This document shows positions 23,052 through 34,094 of a stretch of DNA of 64,000 nucleotides, one piece after another. Under the pieces are notes generated by a model, which searched no databases, was not told where the DNA came from, and saw nothing but the letters and a program-made list of their open reading frames with translations. The translations under genes were made by a program, and so were the position numbers. The stretch's first letter is position 1. Every line of letters begins with the position of its first letter. Source of the DNA: Grammothele lineata (taxonomy: Eukaryota > Basidiomycota > Agaricomycetes > Polyporales > Polyporaceae); NCBI GenBank assembly GCA_002150815.3, contig NDFF03000217.1:62001-126000 (forward strand), written 5' to 3'.

Positions 23052-25310
23052 TCACAAAGCCTCCGCCTTCACCTCGCCGTCGACGACATTGAGATGACCT
23101 TCCACGCTCCTGCTGCCCTCGTTCGCTTCCGACGACCGGTAGGTGTCCGACGTCCCGTGCGACCTGTCGACTTCCATCTCCATCTTGATCTCGAGTACGG
23201 GCGGGCCCGGGGAGGTGAGCGCCGTCTGAGCCGTCGTCTGTATACAGAAACATACGTCAGGTCTGATACTAGAGCCGCGGGAGAAAAACGAGGCCAAGCC
23301 GGAGGCTTACGGTGGGTATGTTCCACTGGAGCTGCGTGCCGGGCTTGAAGCTCGTGCCGAGCGCGCCGGACTTGAAGACATCGAGGCTGTCGCTGGTAGC
23401 GGCCGTTCGCGAGTTCAGCCTACGGTTTGATGATGAGCTGGGAAGTAATATCGTGAACGAATAAGGGCACTCACACGCTGCAGAGCGTGCTCAAATGCAC
23501 TGCATGGAATCACACATGTCAAGAAATCAACAAAAACACAGTCGGCCTAAAGCGAGGGTACGCACCACGCGCCGCGACGACGGAAGTCGCCGCCCAATAC
23601 ATCGTGTGCGGCAGCGCAAACACCTGCAAGCACCGAGAAGGTGAGGCAATGTCTCAAGGTACGACGGAGCCGGGCGGCGTTCTCACGAATATCAAGGAAA
23701 GAAGGTCGATGACGCTGTCAAGAAGAGCTGTCAGCTGCTGATGCGCGTCGCGATCGATTGTCGCTGGGGCACGCACAGGACTAGGAGGCCTGGGAGAGGA
23801 TCGTCAGTAGCTGACTTGGGGAGGGCTCGCAGCTCGTGTGGAACGTACCAGTGTTGACGACGTAGACGATGAGTGTCTCCGCCCAGTTTTTCTCTCTGTG
23901 CATCCGAATTCTGACATGAGATGGCTGGCTGGAGGATTTGGAGGGATGTGCTCGCCTCCTGAACTTCATGCCTTCCCTCCACATCATCACCAGGATGGCG
24001 CCTGTCAGTGCGGCATCTGCGAGCGCGGAAGCTCCGGTAGTCAGGCCAGGAAGATACTAGGAAATGCGGGGTTTTAAGATAATGCAAATCCGAGCTTGGA
24101 GGTAGGCTTACGAAGTCGTCGACCAAGAAGTCAAGCGTTCCCGTCGAAAATCTGGTGCGTCGAAGGTGAATTTCCAGCCCTTGGTAAGAGTACATCTCAA
24201 CTAACCCTTTGATCGTAAGACCTAAGCGACGTCGTTAGAAAACGATTTCAGTGGTAAGCAGAGGCAACGCACGAATGCCCGCCGCTTTGTTTCCAAGTAG
24301 CAGGATGAGAAAAGACTTTGGGAAGCAAAATAGGCGGCGTACCAATCTTGATACCGAGGGCTATGATCTGAAGGCGGTCATTAAGATTGGGTGGATACCC
24401 TAACGGGCGTGTTACTGGTACGTACCGCAACCGCGGAGGCGATCCCGTACTCCAGTGATACTAAAACATCCGGTGAGTCCTATTGTCTGTGCTTCGGTAT
24501 GGGGGCAACACTTGCCCGTCGAAAGACGATGAGCTATGAATCTATGCAGTTGGGTTAAGCAAGGGTCAACGGATCTGAAATGAATGCGTGAACGTACACT
24601 TGCGAAAATGCTTGTATGAGGGCCTACTCAGAATTAGTTATGTGATGTGCAATCGTGCCAAAAGAAACGTACCCCGACGAGTATGAGAGTCTGCTGCCAT
24701 TGATCAGCTAGTGCGGGGTACAAAACCAAGCTTCGTACTCACGTTAAGAGACCTAGGTGAACAGCATCAGCGACGAAGAATATCCTTACATACGGATACA
24801 CGTACCAGATGCTTTGGTCGAGTGTGGGGAGATTGAAGAAGTTCGTAATGAGATAATGATAGCTGTAGCAAGCTGAGTGGAGCACCCTCGCTATGCACCG
24901 CTAGACGTACGCAGCGTGCATCGTTTCCACGGTTTGAAACGTCTCAAGTAAACTGATGATCTGTAAGTGTTAGGGAGACTCCAGTTATACTTCGGGCACA
25001 TACACCACAATCATGACCTGCCAGATTCGGTCAGTCTGCGTAGGAAGAGAGTGCAAGGGACGCATACAATGAGCCGAATGGCTAGTGGATCGGCCCAGTG
25101 AGATCGCATGTATTGGTACGCTTGGTACACGGCGAGTCCATAGAACCTGGAGGAATAGTACCGTCAGCGGAAATTTTCGGGCTATGTAGAGTGGACGTAC
25201 GTAGAACCCAGGAAGCATCCTACCAGCGATATTCCGAAAGTCTTGTCCAGGTGAAGCTGGGACAGCAGCAGCTTCACAAGTGGATTGTCGAAGGGATCCG
25301 AGTCCGACAT
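23052..25310 (-). CDS. DUF6534 family multi-pass membrane protein
   Basis: Reverse-strand gene starting MSDSDPFDNPLVKLLL, with LDKTFGISLVGCFLGST and then, across an intron near 25200-25147, FYGLAVYQAYQYMRSHWADP. This is the DUF6534 opening. The 3' half shows a LNSRTAATSDSLDVFKSG exon near 23420-23310, and a final exon ending in VEGHLNVVDGEVKAEAL with the stop at 23052. The exons in between (about 23450-25080) are small and were not resolved individually. It is expected to have seven membrane helices, with an unusually acidic, Pro-containing cytosolic tail (EIKMEMEVDRSHGTSD). A TATAAA lies about 46 bases upstream of the start codon. Function is unknown. The gene is one of four family members in the window. 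Confidence 0.7.
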
Positions 25311-25355
25311 ATTGACGCGGGGCGGCCGTACCCAGGGTCGCGGGGATCAGGAGGA

Positions 25356-25361
25356 TTTATA
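25356..25361 (-). promoter_or_regulatory. TATA box of the reverse DUF6534 gene
   Basis: A reverse-strand TATAAA stands 46 bases before the ATG at 25310, a usual spacing for a short-leader fungal promoter. Confidence 0.5.
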
Positions 25362-26474
25362 GACCATAGCATATAGCAAGGACTGAACTCAAATCTTATT
25401 TGAAGGAGAACCGGCCGCGGCCGTGCGTGACATTGCGGGCTGGCTCCACGAGGCGGACGGACGGGCAGAAACGCCGTACATCACGAGCATGGCATCAAGA
25501 CTGGCGTCCGTTTGAGTTCGACTCACCGATGGGACATCTACGCTGATATCAGAGGTGTCGTCGGTTTGAGAAGTTGACGCGCTCTTCCTGGGATCCTCCT
25601 CTTAATGAACGGCGTTGTCTTTCGGAACCTGCTTTCCCGTACCTGTCTCGCGTGGGAGACAGAACATGCAAATTTGTGCAATCGGGGAGTGCTGCCGCGT
25701 CTGCATCAGCGGTGAGAAGCGGCCTGTGACCGGGGCAGCATTATTCGGAGCCTGCAGCCGGAGGAATAGCCTCGCGAAGCTGGGAAGATCCTCAGATGCA
25801 GAAATGGCCTTATTCGTTACCTGAAGTTAAATTCTCCAAGACATGCGCGAAAGGGCAGTTGGAGGCCGTGTCAGGAGCCGAATCGGACTGCGATAGGAGA
25901 CGCTTTCACTGGCATTTAAGCACCGGTACACACTAGCTGGCAACATATGTGGTGCCAGTGATTGCCCATCTTCTAGTGAACCAAGGGACCGCTTCGAGAT
26001 GAGCGCGCTGCGGAAATACAGTAACATTCGGACGCCACTCACTGCGCTCTGACCCCACGGCCGGCTTCGTTTCAGGTTGAGACCACGGAGACAAACCCAC
26101 TGAGTAGCTTGAATGCAGCGCCAGGCAAAACACTTGGAGGGAACACATCTTACGGCCACCCTCTGACCGTTTGAGAGGAAGACAGATTTTTGACCGCGCC
26201 TCCCTGAACAAAACTGGCGTGACGGTGACCATAACGATCGTTACATCTCACGTGGCGCGCGCTCTCCTGCGCACCGTGGACCTGTGGCCGAGAACGAGTC
26301 CACCTCTGTCCGCGACCACCGCACGCACATTGCCATCCATTAATGCCATCACACTTCTGCTCTTCCCCGTGCGACCGCAGCCCATCCGGCTAGGCTCATG
26401 CCTCCGCCGTCTCGTCTCGGCAGCGCACCTCTCAAGCGTTCATATATTGCAGCCTGCTCTCGTCGAACTCGAGC
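25362..26474. other. Divergent intergenic region
   Basis: It separates the DUF6534 gene (reverse) from the sphingoid kinase (forward). No coding sequence is supported despite stop-free stretches on both strands near 25830-26230. An AT-rich CATATATT near 26441 may serve as the kinase's core promoter. Confidence 0.45.
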
Positions 26475-28575
26475 ATGTCCTCGCACCAGCTTTCGCTAGG
26501 CACGAGCCCGAACGCGTCCAAGTTCGCGCTTACGGACTCCGCGTTTGTAGTTGAACACCGTTCCAAAAGTGAGTGGATTCCGGTGCTCTCTCTGCGACGT
26601 GAAGCAGTTGCTGAGCTCCAGTCTTCTGCGCATATAGGTGGCCAGTGGTCCACGCTACAGACAACGCCGCGCAACGTCGTATGGGCCGAGCTCACCGGGG
26701 ACCTCTTCACTGTGTCTCTTCTAGTAAAGAAGAAACCCAAGGCACCTCTCAACCTGGTGCACGTTGAATGTCATGCGTCGGACACGGAGAAGGAGGCGAC
26801 ATCGGGATTCGCGGAGGCGGTCATGGGCGCGGCGTATACAGGTGAGCCCGTCTTCGCGTTGAAGCCCCATTTGTCCTCATTCAAGTGGGATGCAGGAGTG
26901 AGCCCGCGCCGTCGGCTGAAAGTCTTCATGAATCCTCGGAGTGGCCCTGTGAGTATATGCTCTGTCGAGGGACTCCTACAAGAGCCTGTGTGTTGCCGCG
27001 CGGACTGACACCGTGTTACAGGGCAAATCCGTCGCATACTACCGAGAGAGGATCGAGCCTCTCTTCAAGGCTGCGAGGTGTAAAGTCGACCTCACCGGTG
27101 CGTTTCGTTCCTACCCCTCTTGCGCATGGACGCTCACTATCACATGACACATATCTAGTAACGACCCGCGGAAAGCACGCCCAGGAAGAAGCAGCGACGC
27201 TTCCGCTCGAGCAGTACGATGCCGTGGTGACCGTCTCCGGGGACGGCATCGTGTACGAGGTGCTCAACGGCTATGCGCTGCACGCTACCCCGGCGAAGGC
27301 GTTCCGCGTACCCATTGCCCCGATCCCCACTGGTTCTGGGAATGGCTTAGCGCTGAACCTCATGGGTGCTGAGGTGCGTTTTGTCGAGACCCCTGCACAT
27401 CAACGTCAGCTGAGGATTGGAAGTAGGAAGCGAAGGACGTCTCGGTCGCCACGCTCAACGCTATCAAGGGTATGTCGTTTTCGTCTTGCTAGTGGAAGTG
27501 TGTGTCGAATATTCTCAAATCCAGGAAAACCTATGGATGTCGACCTGTTCTCGGTCCTGCAAAGCGGCAAACGGTACATCTCGTTCATGTGCCAGTCTCT
27601 CGGCCTCATGGCGGACGTCGACCTCGGGACGGAGCCCCTGCGTTTCATGGGTGAACAGTATGTCGTCTCCCGCCTTGGTCACAGAGTCAGCGCGAACTGA
27701 TAGCTGGGTGTAGACGGTTCGTGCTCGGTTTCATTTACGAGGGTACGTGGAGGTGTGATCCCAGCGGAGGCGCGTGCTAACACCACACCCCGCGCACAGT
27801 TGTCTTCAAGCACAAAGCCTGTCCTGTCAAAGTCTCCATGAAAGTTGCCCACAACGACAAGCACAAGATGGTCGCGGACCTCAAGGCCGCCCGTGCCGCC
27901 GCCTCCGCCCCCGCCCTAGAATCCACTTCATCAGCTCCAGCTCCTCCTGATGAAGAATACCAAGGCCTTCCCCCGCTCAAGCACATCGGCCCCGACGCGC
28001 CCACGGATGGCTGGGTGACGTTCGAGAAGCCGTTCACGTACATGCTCGCGGGAAAGGGGCCGTATGTGACGCCGGACTTTATCCAGTTTCCGGTGTCGCT
28101 CCCATGCGAGGGCGTCATCGACGTCGTGTTCCAGGAGCGGGTGAGTTTCTCTGTTCTCTGTGTTACCCGCGCCGGAGATGGGATGAACGTTGACGTTGGA
28201 CTCGCATGTATGTAGCAAACGCGGATGACGATGCTGAAAGCGATCGAGGGCGCCGAGCTAGGGAAGCCGTTCTGGATGGACATGGTGCGTCCCTCCCCTC
28301 GTCCCCCACTGTTCTCTCTGAGTCTCATATCTCGCATCCGCCCTACGCAGCAACACTACTACAAAGCGTACGCGTACCGCATCGAGCCACAGACGCCCAA
28401 TAAAGGCTTCCTCTCGATCGACGGGGAGGCGTTCCCGCTCGCATCGTACGAGCTAGAGGTGCACAAGGGCCTCGGGTGCTTCTTGAGCTTGTATGGAAGG
28501 TATAATGTGGAGTTCGACGTGCCCCCGCCCGTGGGGACTAACTCGAAGAGTGCGGGGGCGGGGAAGGGGAAGTAG
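26475..28575 (+). CDS. Sphingoid long-chain-base kinase (LCB4/5, sphingosine kinase family)
   Basis: Exons 26475-26568, 26638-26948, 27022-27097, 27159-27373, 27427-27469, 27525-27657, 27714-27742, 27800-28140, 28216-28284 and 28351-28575, all in phase, about 511 residues. The diacylglycerol-kinase catalytic core is clear: KVFMNPRSGP, then TVSGDGIVYEVLNG (SGDG at 187-190, the nucleotide and catalytic loop) and PIPTGSGNGLA (GSGN at 219-222). A C-terminal domain with YISFMCQSLGLMADVD and IDGE follows. Family members phosphorylate sphinganine, phytosphingosine or similar bases using ATP. An Ala/Pro/Ser-rich loop (about 27880-27960) is inserted in the C-terminal half and is probably flexible. The first intron (26569-26637) is a multiple of three without a stop, so its removal is inferred from splice signals. 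The gene stands alone between intergenic regions. Confidence 0.9.
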
Positions 28576-29650
28576 GTGTGTGGAGTAGCACGCTGTGAGG
28601 GGGGGGGCGCCTCTGGGATAGGTGTCTCGTCCTGCTCGGTCGTCCGGGGTTCCTGAGGTTATTATCGCCCATCCTGTTCACAGTTCATCATTCACGCCAG
28701 CCACCCGCGCCGGTGACATCTTGTAGCCTCTCTCAGCGGCACCTCGTCGCCGCGCGTGTCAACTTGCCCGACTTCTCGCCCTGCAGCTCACCCGGTCTCA
28801 ACATCTCCGCCCGGTCTCGCAGTCTGCACATGGCTGCCTCGACGCTGAATCCCGAATGTCGGCATCTGGGTTCTCGTGGTACCCACACACGATGGCGGCA
28901 TACGCCGTTGTTTTCTGTAGGCACATATGCCAACGGGCCGAGCCTCACGCAAGCAGTGTCTAGTAACTCCTCACGTCCACTCCAACGCTCTTGCATGCGG
29001 GTTATTTTGGCGAGACTCAGAAGAAGCTACACGCGGCGCAAGCGTCGCTGCAGGAGACCTTGCTACTCAGTGAGGATGGACGCGCCGCGGAGTGGTTCGT
29101 GTCATGGACGTGAACTAGCAACTCGAAAAGCGCCGGGCGGCAGCGCTACCCCTGCTCGTCCTACTTCAAACTAGTTCATTAGCAGACGTATTCGGCGAAA
29201 TGTTGTCTATTAGAAGACACTGCCGATCTTTTCGCTCTCGATAGCTTGACTAAGTAAGTAGCTCGACCATGGAGGGTTTTGAAGAAGATGCTGATAGGTG
29301 AGTACTAGCACTCTGAACCACGTCCTCCTCGGAGTAGAATAGCAAGGATATTACGAATCTGCCGCCTTCATAGACGAGGGACCGCGTCCCCCGCGCGCCC
29401 ATCCCCGCATCCCCACCCTGTCGCGGGGAGATGGTAGGTACAAAGTGGCTATAGGCGTGGGTGGGTGCGCGGTCATGGCCACGAGAGCATCGGACTCATA
29501 GGAAAACGACGCACGCGCCGCGAGCTCGCGGAGACTCGCAGCCTGGCAGAGGCCCGGTTTCGCTCCTCCGAGATACTAAAGAGCACTTGGCGCATCAACC
29601 CAGTCGCCCTTGAAGTACCCTACATCCAGATATTTATGTCAGCATGACGA
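28576..29650. other. Intergenic, no supported gene
   Basis: 3' flank of the kinase (with a nine-G run near 28600) and 3' flank of the F-box gene. The segment 29590-29645 resembles DNA downstream of the disrupted paralogue at 12130-12190. Nothing else was recognised. Confidence 0.45.
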
Positions 29651-31055
29651 CTAGCACGGAAAGGGCTGGCACTCACTTCCCATTCGTCGAATGGTCAATC
29701 GCTTCTCCTGCGATGCCATCGCAAACTGTGCTTCTACTTCAGCAAGAAGCCGTTTCCACACCTCCGGATTTCGCGTGCTCTCGGGCAGATCGATCAATCC
29801 AATTATGATCGCTGTATATGGTCGACCTGTGAACCCAATATCAGTGAATCAACATCAAGAAAATACGAGGAACAGCGCGAAACGGACTGGTGCACGTCTC
29901 TTCGACGATCTTGTTAATCTTTGCCATGAACTCAAGAAATCCCAATTTGATGAACCTGGTATCATCACCGTTGAATAACCAGATGTTCAGAATGAGACTT
30001 CGGGATGACACATTGGGTGTCCATGAGCGCAATGCGGCAGGGAGTACTACTAGCAAGTTGTCGTCGTATGTTTTGATGTGGAAGCACGGTATGTATATCT
30101 CGACATGGTCTAGAGCTGTAAATGGTTCCAGGCACGGCAAGTTTGGCGTCCTAGTAACAGGGTCGTCTATTTGACGTGTCAGAGATGGCTCAGATATGTA
30201 TCAGAGATTCACGTACCTCCGTCAGCGACGTTATAATTATACATGTCGAAGACAAGACGATGCAGCCGGTCCGACGGCAGCACGCCAAGCAACCTGTTGA
30301 GGCCGTGCCTATCCATTGACATCATCTGACCAGATATTGAATACCATCGTGAAAATTACGTGTTATTACACACATACCTCCAACGACCGTAGCCTGGGCA
30401 AGAAAAGCTCTCGTTTCTGTGTCATACATCCCGGGACAACTCCGAGCACATTGCAATTCACGTTTTCCACTTTCAGCTCTTTTAGCGAGGGAAAACAACT
30501 CAACAACCTTGCGAAGTCTGCGAAGCTCGCAAACTGAACATTGAGAATATCTAGCCGAACCACCAACGCGAACGTCCGCGAGTAGGAGCCGAGTGTGCGA
30601 GGATTTAGTGTAAAATGGGGCAGTGGCTTCGTAGGCGGATCAGGGCCGAACACCGGGTCTCGATAACCATTGATGTGGACGACACCGAGCGCTGGAAGTG
30701 GTGCTAGTAACTTGCACGGTAGGCGCGTAACAACGTTCCAAGGCCAGTAATACATTCTCTCGTCTTTGTAGTAGGCAAACCCCAGTGTGAGATAGCATAC
30801 ATGGGCCGCGAGATGTGGCGCGACGCTAAGAGCCGCGGCGAACCGTTCGAGGTCCGTGAGCGTGTCAAGAACGACAAACCGGAAGAGCCAACGCTGGGCT
30901 TGTGGACGCCAGATGGAGCAGACGAGTGCGCATTGTGCCAGTGCGCGTATTCGCTCCCAGTCGTACCGACCATCGTCGTATCCGAGGGCATCGATGATGA
31001 GGAGGCACAGCTCGACAGGAAGGCGAAGAGAGGCGGGGGGAAGGTTGGGGTCCAT
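29651..31055 (-). CDS. F-box protein, second family, intact copy
   Basis: Exons 31055-30378, 30325-30217, 30166-29867 and 29826-29651, with consistent phases and about 420 residues. The start MDPNLPPASLRLPVELC leads into an F-box-like helix pair (LPVELCLLIIDALGY, then CALVCSIWRPQAQRWLF). Leucine-rich repeat-like segments follow (FASFADFARLLSCFPSLKELKV, then NRLLGVLPSDRLHRLVF). The likely role is recruiting an unknown target to an SCF ubiquitin ligase. It is the only open member of a three-copy family here; the others are at 12240-13692 (stop and frameshift) and 11176-11520 (fragment). The final exon ends GSECQPFPC. Start choice: the first ATG upstream of the conserved PVELC motif. Confidence 0.8.
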
Positions 31056-33840
31056 GACGGTTGAGGGTGAAATTGTGAGAGGCTGTGGGTTGGCCTCGAG
31101 GCAGCGGCGAAGCGCTCTACCTATATCTCTCGGAGTACCGGTCCACCACCCGCATCCAATCATGCGTCGGGATGAGGCGCCCTGATAAGAAACGTCTGAC
31201 TTGACATGTGGGCAGCGTCGGGATTAGTGTGTCATTTGGTGGAACGACTGACGAGTACTACCAAGAGCAACATTGACTTTGAAGATTGCTCTGCCGAAAG
31301 CTGCCGCGCCTTGGTAGCGATAGCTCCCGGGTACCCGCTTCAAAATCCTGTAGGCCAACTTGAAGGCGTGTGCATCGTTAGGCCCGGAAGCTCCCGCACC
31401 GCATCGCTCGGGAATTATGCATACGCGTGGCCGCCTGCCTTGAGGTCGGAGAAATGCATACGGAGCCCCAGTGGGGATGGTGCGGGGACCGATGGACCGA
31501 TGAGGAGCTAGCTGTGGCTCGACAGACCGCCTCGGATGCCTTGGAGGCTGCCAGCGTTCAAGTAACGCATAGCGCTGAGCCACCTTTGGTGGATGCGATG
31601 AACGAGGTCAGCATGGCAGGTGGGGTGAGCCTCGAGGCCTGAGGGGTGAGGCGGGCTAGTGCAAGGCTAGTGTCTGCGAGGTGTACGGTACACCTCACCG
31701 TGTACCAAGGTGTACCGGCCGGGCGGGATCAGCGGAGTGTGAATTTGGGCTAGCTCCCTAAACCGACTGGGCAAACTCGAGGCCTCAGGGGTCGTGACCG
31801 TGAGAACGGAGACTTGATGAAATCGCATCGTCGGCTGAGCGCCTGTGCTCTACGATCTTCGCTAGTTGCTCGTTCACTAGTTGCTCGCGTTCTTCGTCGT
31901 CCGCTTCCGCCTCGTGCTTGTTGCGCTCTGGTCCCTCTTGAAGATCAAACCTGGAATGTACCATCCACACGCGCCCTCTGGCATCCCCTGAGACGCCCTT
32001 TACGTGCCAAATCACGCCCGCAATGTACCCTCAGGCTCAAGGACCCCAGTGAGGATACTAGGACTCCGCGGGTTATCCGGGTGGAAAGTTCGGCGTGGAC
32101 TCTACGAGCGTGGGCGCGCGCATTGATGCCGACGAGTCTGGTCAATGTGGTAAAGGTGCGCAGATTGGCGCGCTCATGTATCTGCTGGGGGCTCGCTGGT
32201 ATTCAAGAAGGTGCGGTAATCACGCCCATCATGTATCTGTGAGTCGTTCAGTATAACAGTTTCCTATTCGAGCATCGCTTACACGCCCCCGCGGCAGAGA
32301 CTGTTTGCACCGCCGTCGATCGTCTCCAAATCTCAGCTGCTATGTCTCGCCTGGCTGTGTCTTAGGACCACTGTGTCACGCGCTTAGTTTAATCATAGTT
32401 GGAGTATCGCGGCCTTCAGCATGATAACTGGGCGATCTAAAGACGAACACGAGATACGCATGTGACTGCGCCGTCCAGCTGCGGCCCGCCCGCGAACCCA
32501 CCGCGACTGCAACATTTCAAAGGGCGCGACGCTCGTGCCCAATATACGGCCAGGCATTCCCTCTTCACCGTGCTGTAATTTTGACGGGCTGCCGACGCTA
32601 AGCAGAATGACCCAGCTGCATACTCGAGATATGCAGGTACTTATATTCCGTGCGTGCTCCCTCCGTCTCTGCGTAACACTCGTAGATGAGAGCAGGAAGT
32701 GAACGTCTCGGTGCGCGGAGCAATGGTCGCGTTTGGCTTCCGTGGACGGCGAACAGACGTCGCTGTGCCCACTCCGCGGCCTTTTCCCGCGAGCGCGCCG
32801 TTGTGGTCACTCAGGGGCCAAGAGGTGCCTACTAGCCGTTCAAACGTTTACAAGTCATTCGGTGAGTGTTCTGCGGTGCCCAGTCTTTCTTCGGGATGAC
32901 TGTGAAGCTCGCGGAGCTAACGTCGAACGAGGGCTAGCGTGATCACAAAGACGTCCCTAGCGTTCGGAAAGTACGGTGCGGAACGACAGGGAGCAGCAGA
33001 CTGACCCCATGAACTTCCCAACGCTTCGATCGTCTCCAGCGTCGTCAGGCACTTCCTCTTCGGTTGGTACGGCCGACGCATACGCTCGCATACGGCGTAC
33101 TACAGTGCCAGTCGTCTACAGTGGAGGCCTGGGGTTGAACGATTTCACATGCGGGTGCGGTCTGCGATCGATCAGTCGGGGCTCGGCACGCAGGGAGACC
33201 TAGAAACGTCCAAACAACCTTAGTCAAGGGAACTTTGGGAGCAAACACGAGATATAGGCGGGATGTTGTCTGGTCTCTTCAGCAATCCGCGGACCCGAAC
33301 GTCCGCTACATGCGCACACGATCGGGCGGCGGCCGCTGGAGAATGTTCAACACCTGGCGAGACGCGGGGCCAGGGCAGCACTCGCACGGGCAAAGCTTCG
33401 TACCGGCAATTCCACTCAACGACCGAGGGGCGTAAAAGTCGGCCGAAGGCAGGCGGAGGTCATGGGGCCTACAGCAAGGGGCGAAAGGGGAATAACGATG
33501 ATGGTACTAACGCCTTGAACGTTCTGACGAAGCCGATGTCCAGAGCCTGGCGGCCATGAGCAGTGATTGAGGAGCGCAGATTGTCTTTAAGCGGGGCGCG
33601 TCGTGGTCGGATTGGATGGCTACTTGGGCCAAATGAGTCTGGGGCTACGCGGGTGGCGTTCACCGGCAGCGTCGGTGAAGAGGCAGATATGAGCGAGGGT
33701 GAACATCAACGTTGAGCCTAAATAGGCACGGAGAATTCTCGGAGAATTGAGCGCGGTGAGTTTGAGAAGACGAGGTAAGTAGAAGTAAGTACGCGATAAG
33801 TACCACGGTAAGTACGACTGGTTAGCTTGGCGGGGGTCAC
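31056..33840. other. Long intergenic region, no firm gene
   Basis: About 2.8 kb. Short open stretches exist, for example reverse 32015-31785 with a charged helix-like EEREQLVNEQLAKIVEHRR, but none has a family match or a consistent exon structure, so none is called. It contains the palindrome and direct repeats listed separately. Confidence 0.45.
31631..31794. repeat. Direct-repeat-flanked palindromic segment
   Basis: CTCGAGGCCTGAGGGGT near 31631 and CTCGAGGCCTCAGGGGT near 31777 form near-identical direct repeats. Between them a perfect inverted repeat with nine-base arms (GAGGTGTAC and GTACACCTC around a central G) lies at 31678-31696, followed by two more GTGTACC units to about 31717. It could be a small non-autonomous element or a protein-binding array; neither is proven. 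Confidence 0.45.
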
Positions 33841-33960
33841 GGGAGAGACAGCGCTTAGCGGAACACGGCACCGGTGTTCCAGTACCGGTACCGCCGGGAT
33901 CGACGCGTCGGTACCGTCCGGCCGGCGGCAAGTTCAGAGGAACCGGTACCCCGCCTCCCC
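33774..33960. promoter_or_regulatory. Repeated motif block upstream of the beta-glucosidase
   Basis: Four TAAGTA units occur at about 33774-33815. ACCGGT/GGTACC palindromic units follow at about 33869, 33884, 33910 and 33950, two of them as ACCGGTACC. Such clustered palindromes 140-320 bases before a secreted cellulolytic enzyme gene suggest regulator binding, but no known factor is assigned. Confidence 0.35.
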
Positions 33961-34011
33961 AGACCTCCCCGCGCCCCCCACCGTCTCCCCATCCTCCCCC
34001 ACGGCACCGCG

Positions 34012-34017
34012 TATAAA
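34012..34017 (+). promoter_or_regulatory. TATA box of the beta-glucosidase gene
   Basis: TATAAA 78 bases upstream of the start codon, following a C-rich stretch; good spacing for a strongly expressed fungal gene. Confidence 0.6.
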
Positions 34018-34094
34018 GTCTGCGGAAAATATGCCCCGAGCTTTCCCCGATCCACCTTTGCAGTCTCTCCTCTCCGCAAAGTCTGGTCGCTGCC

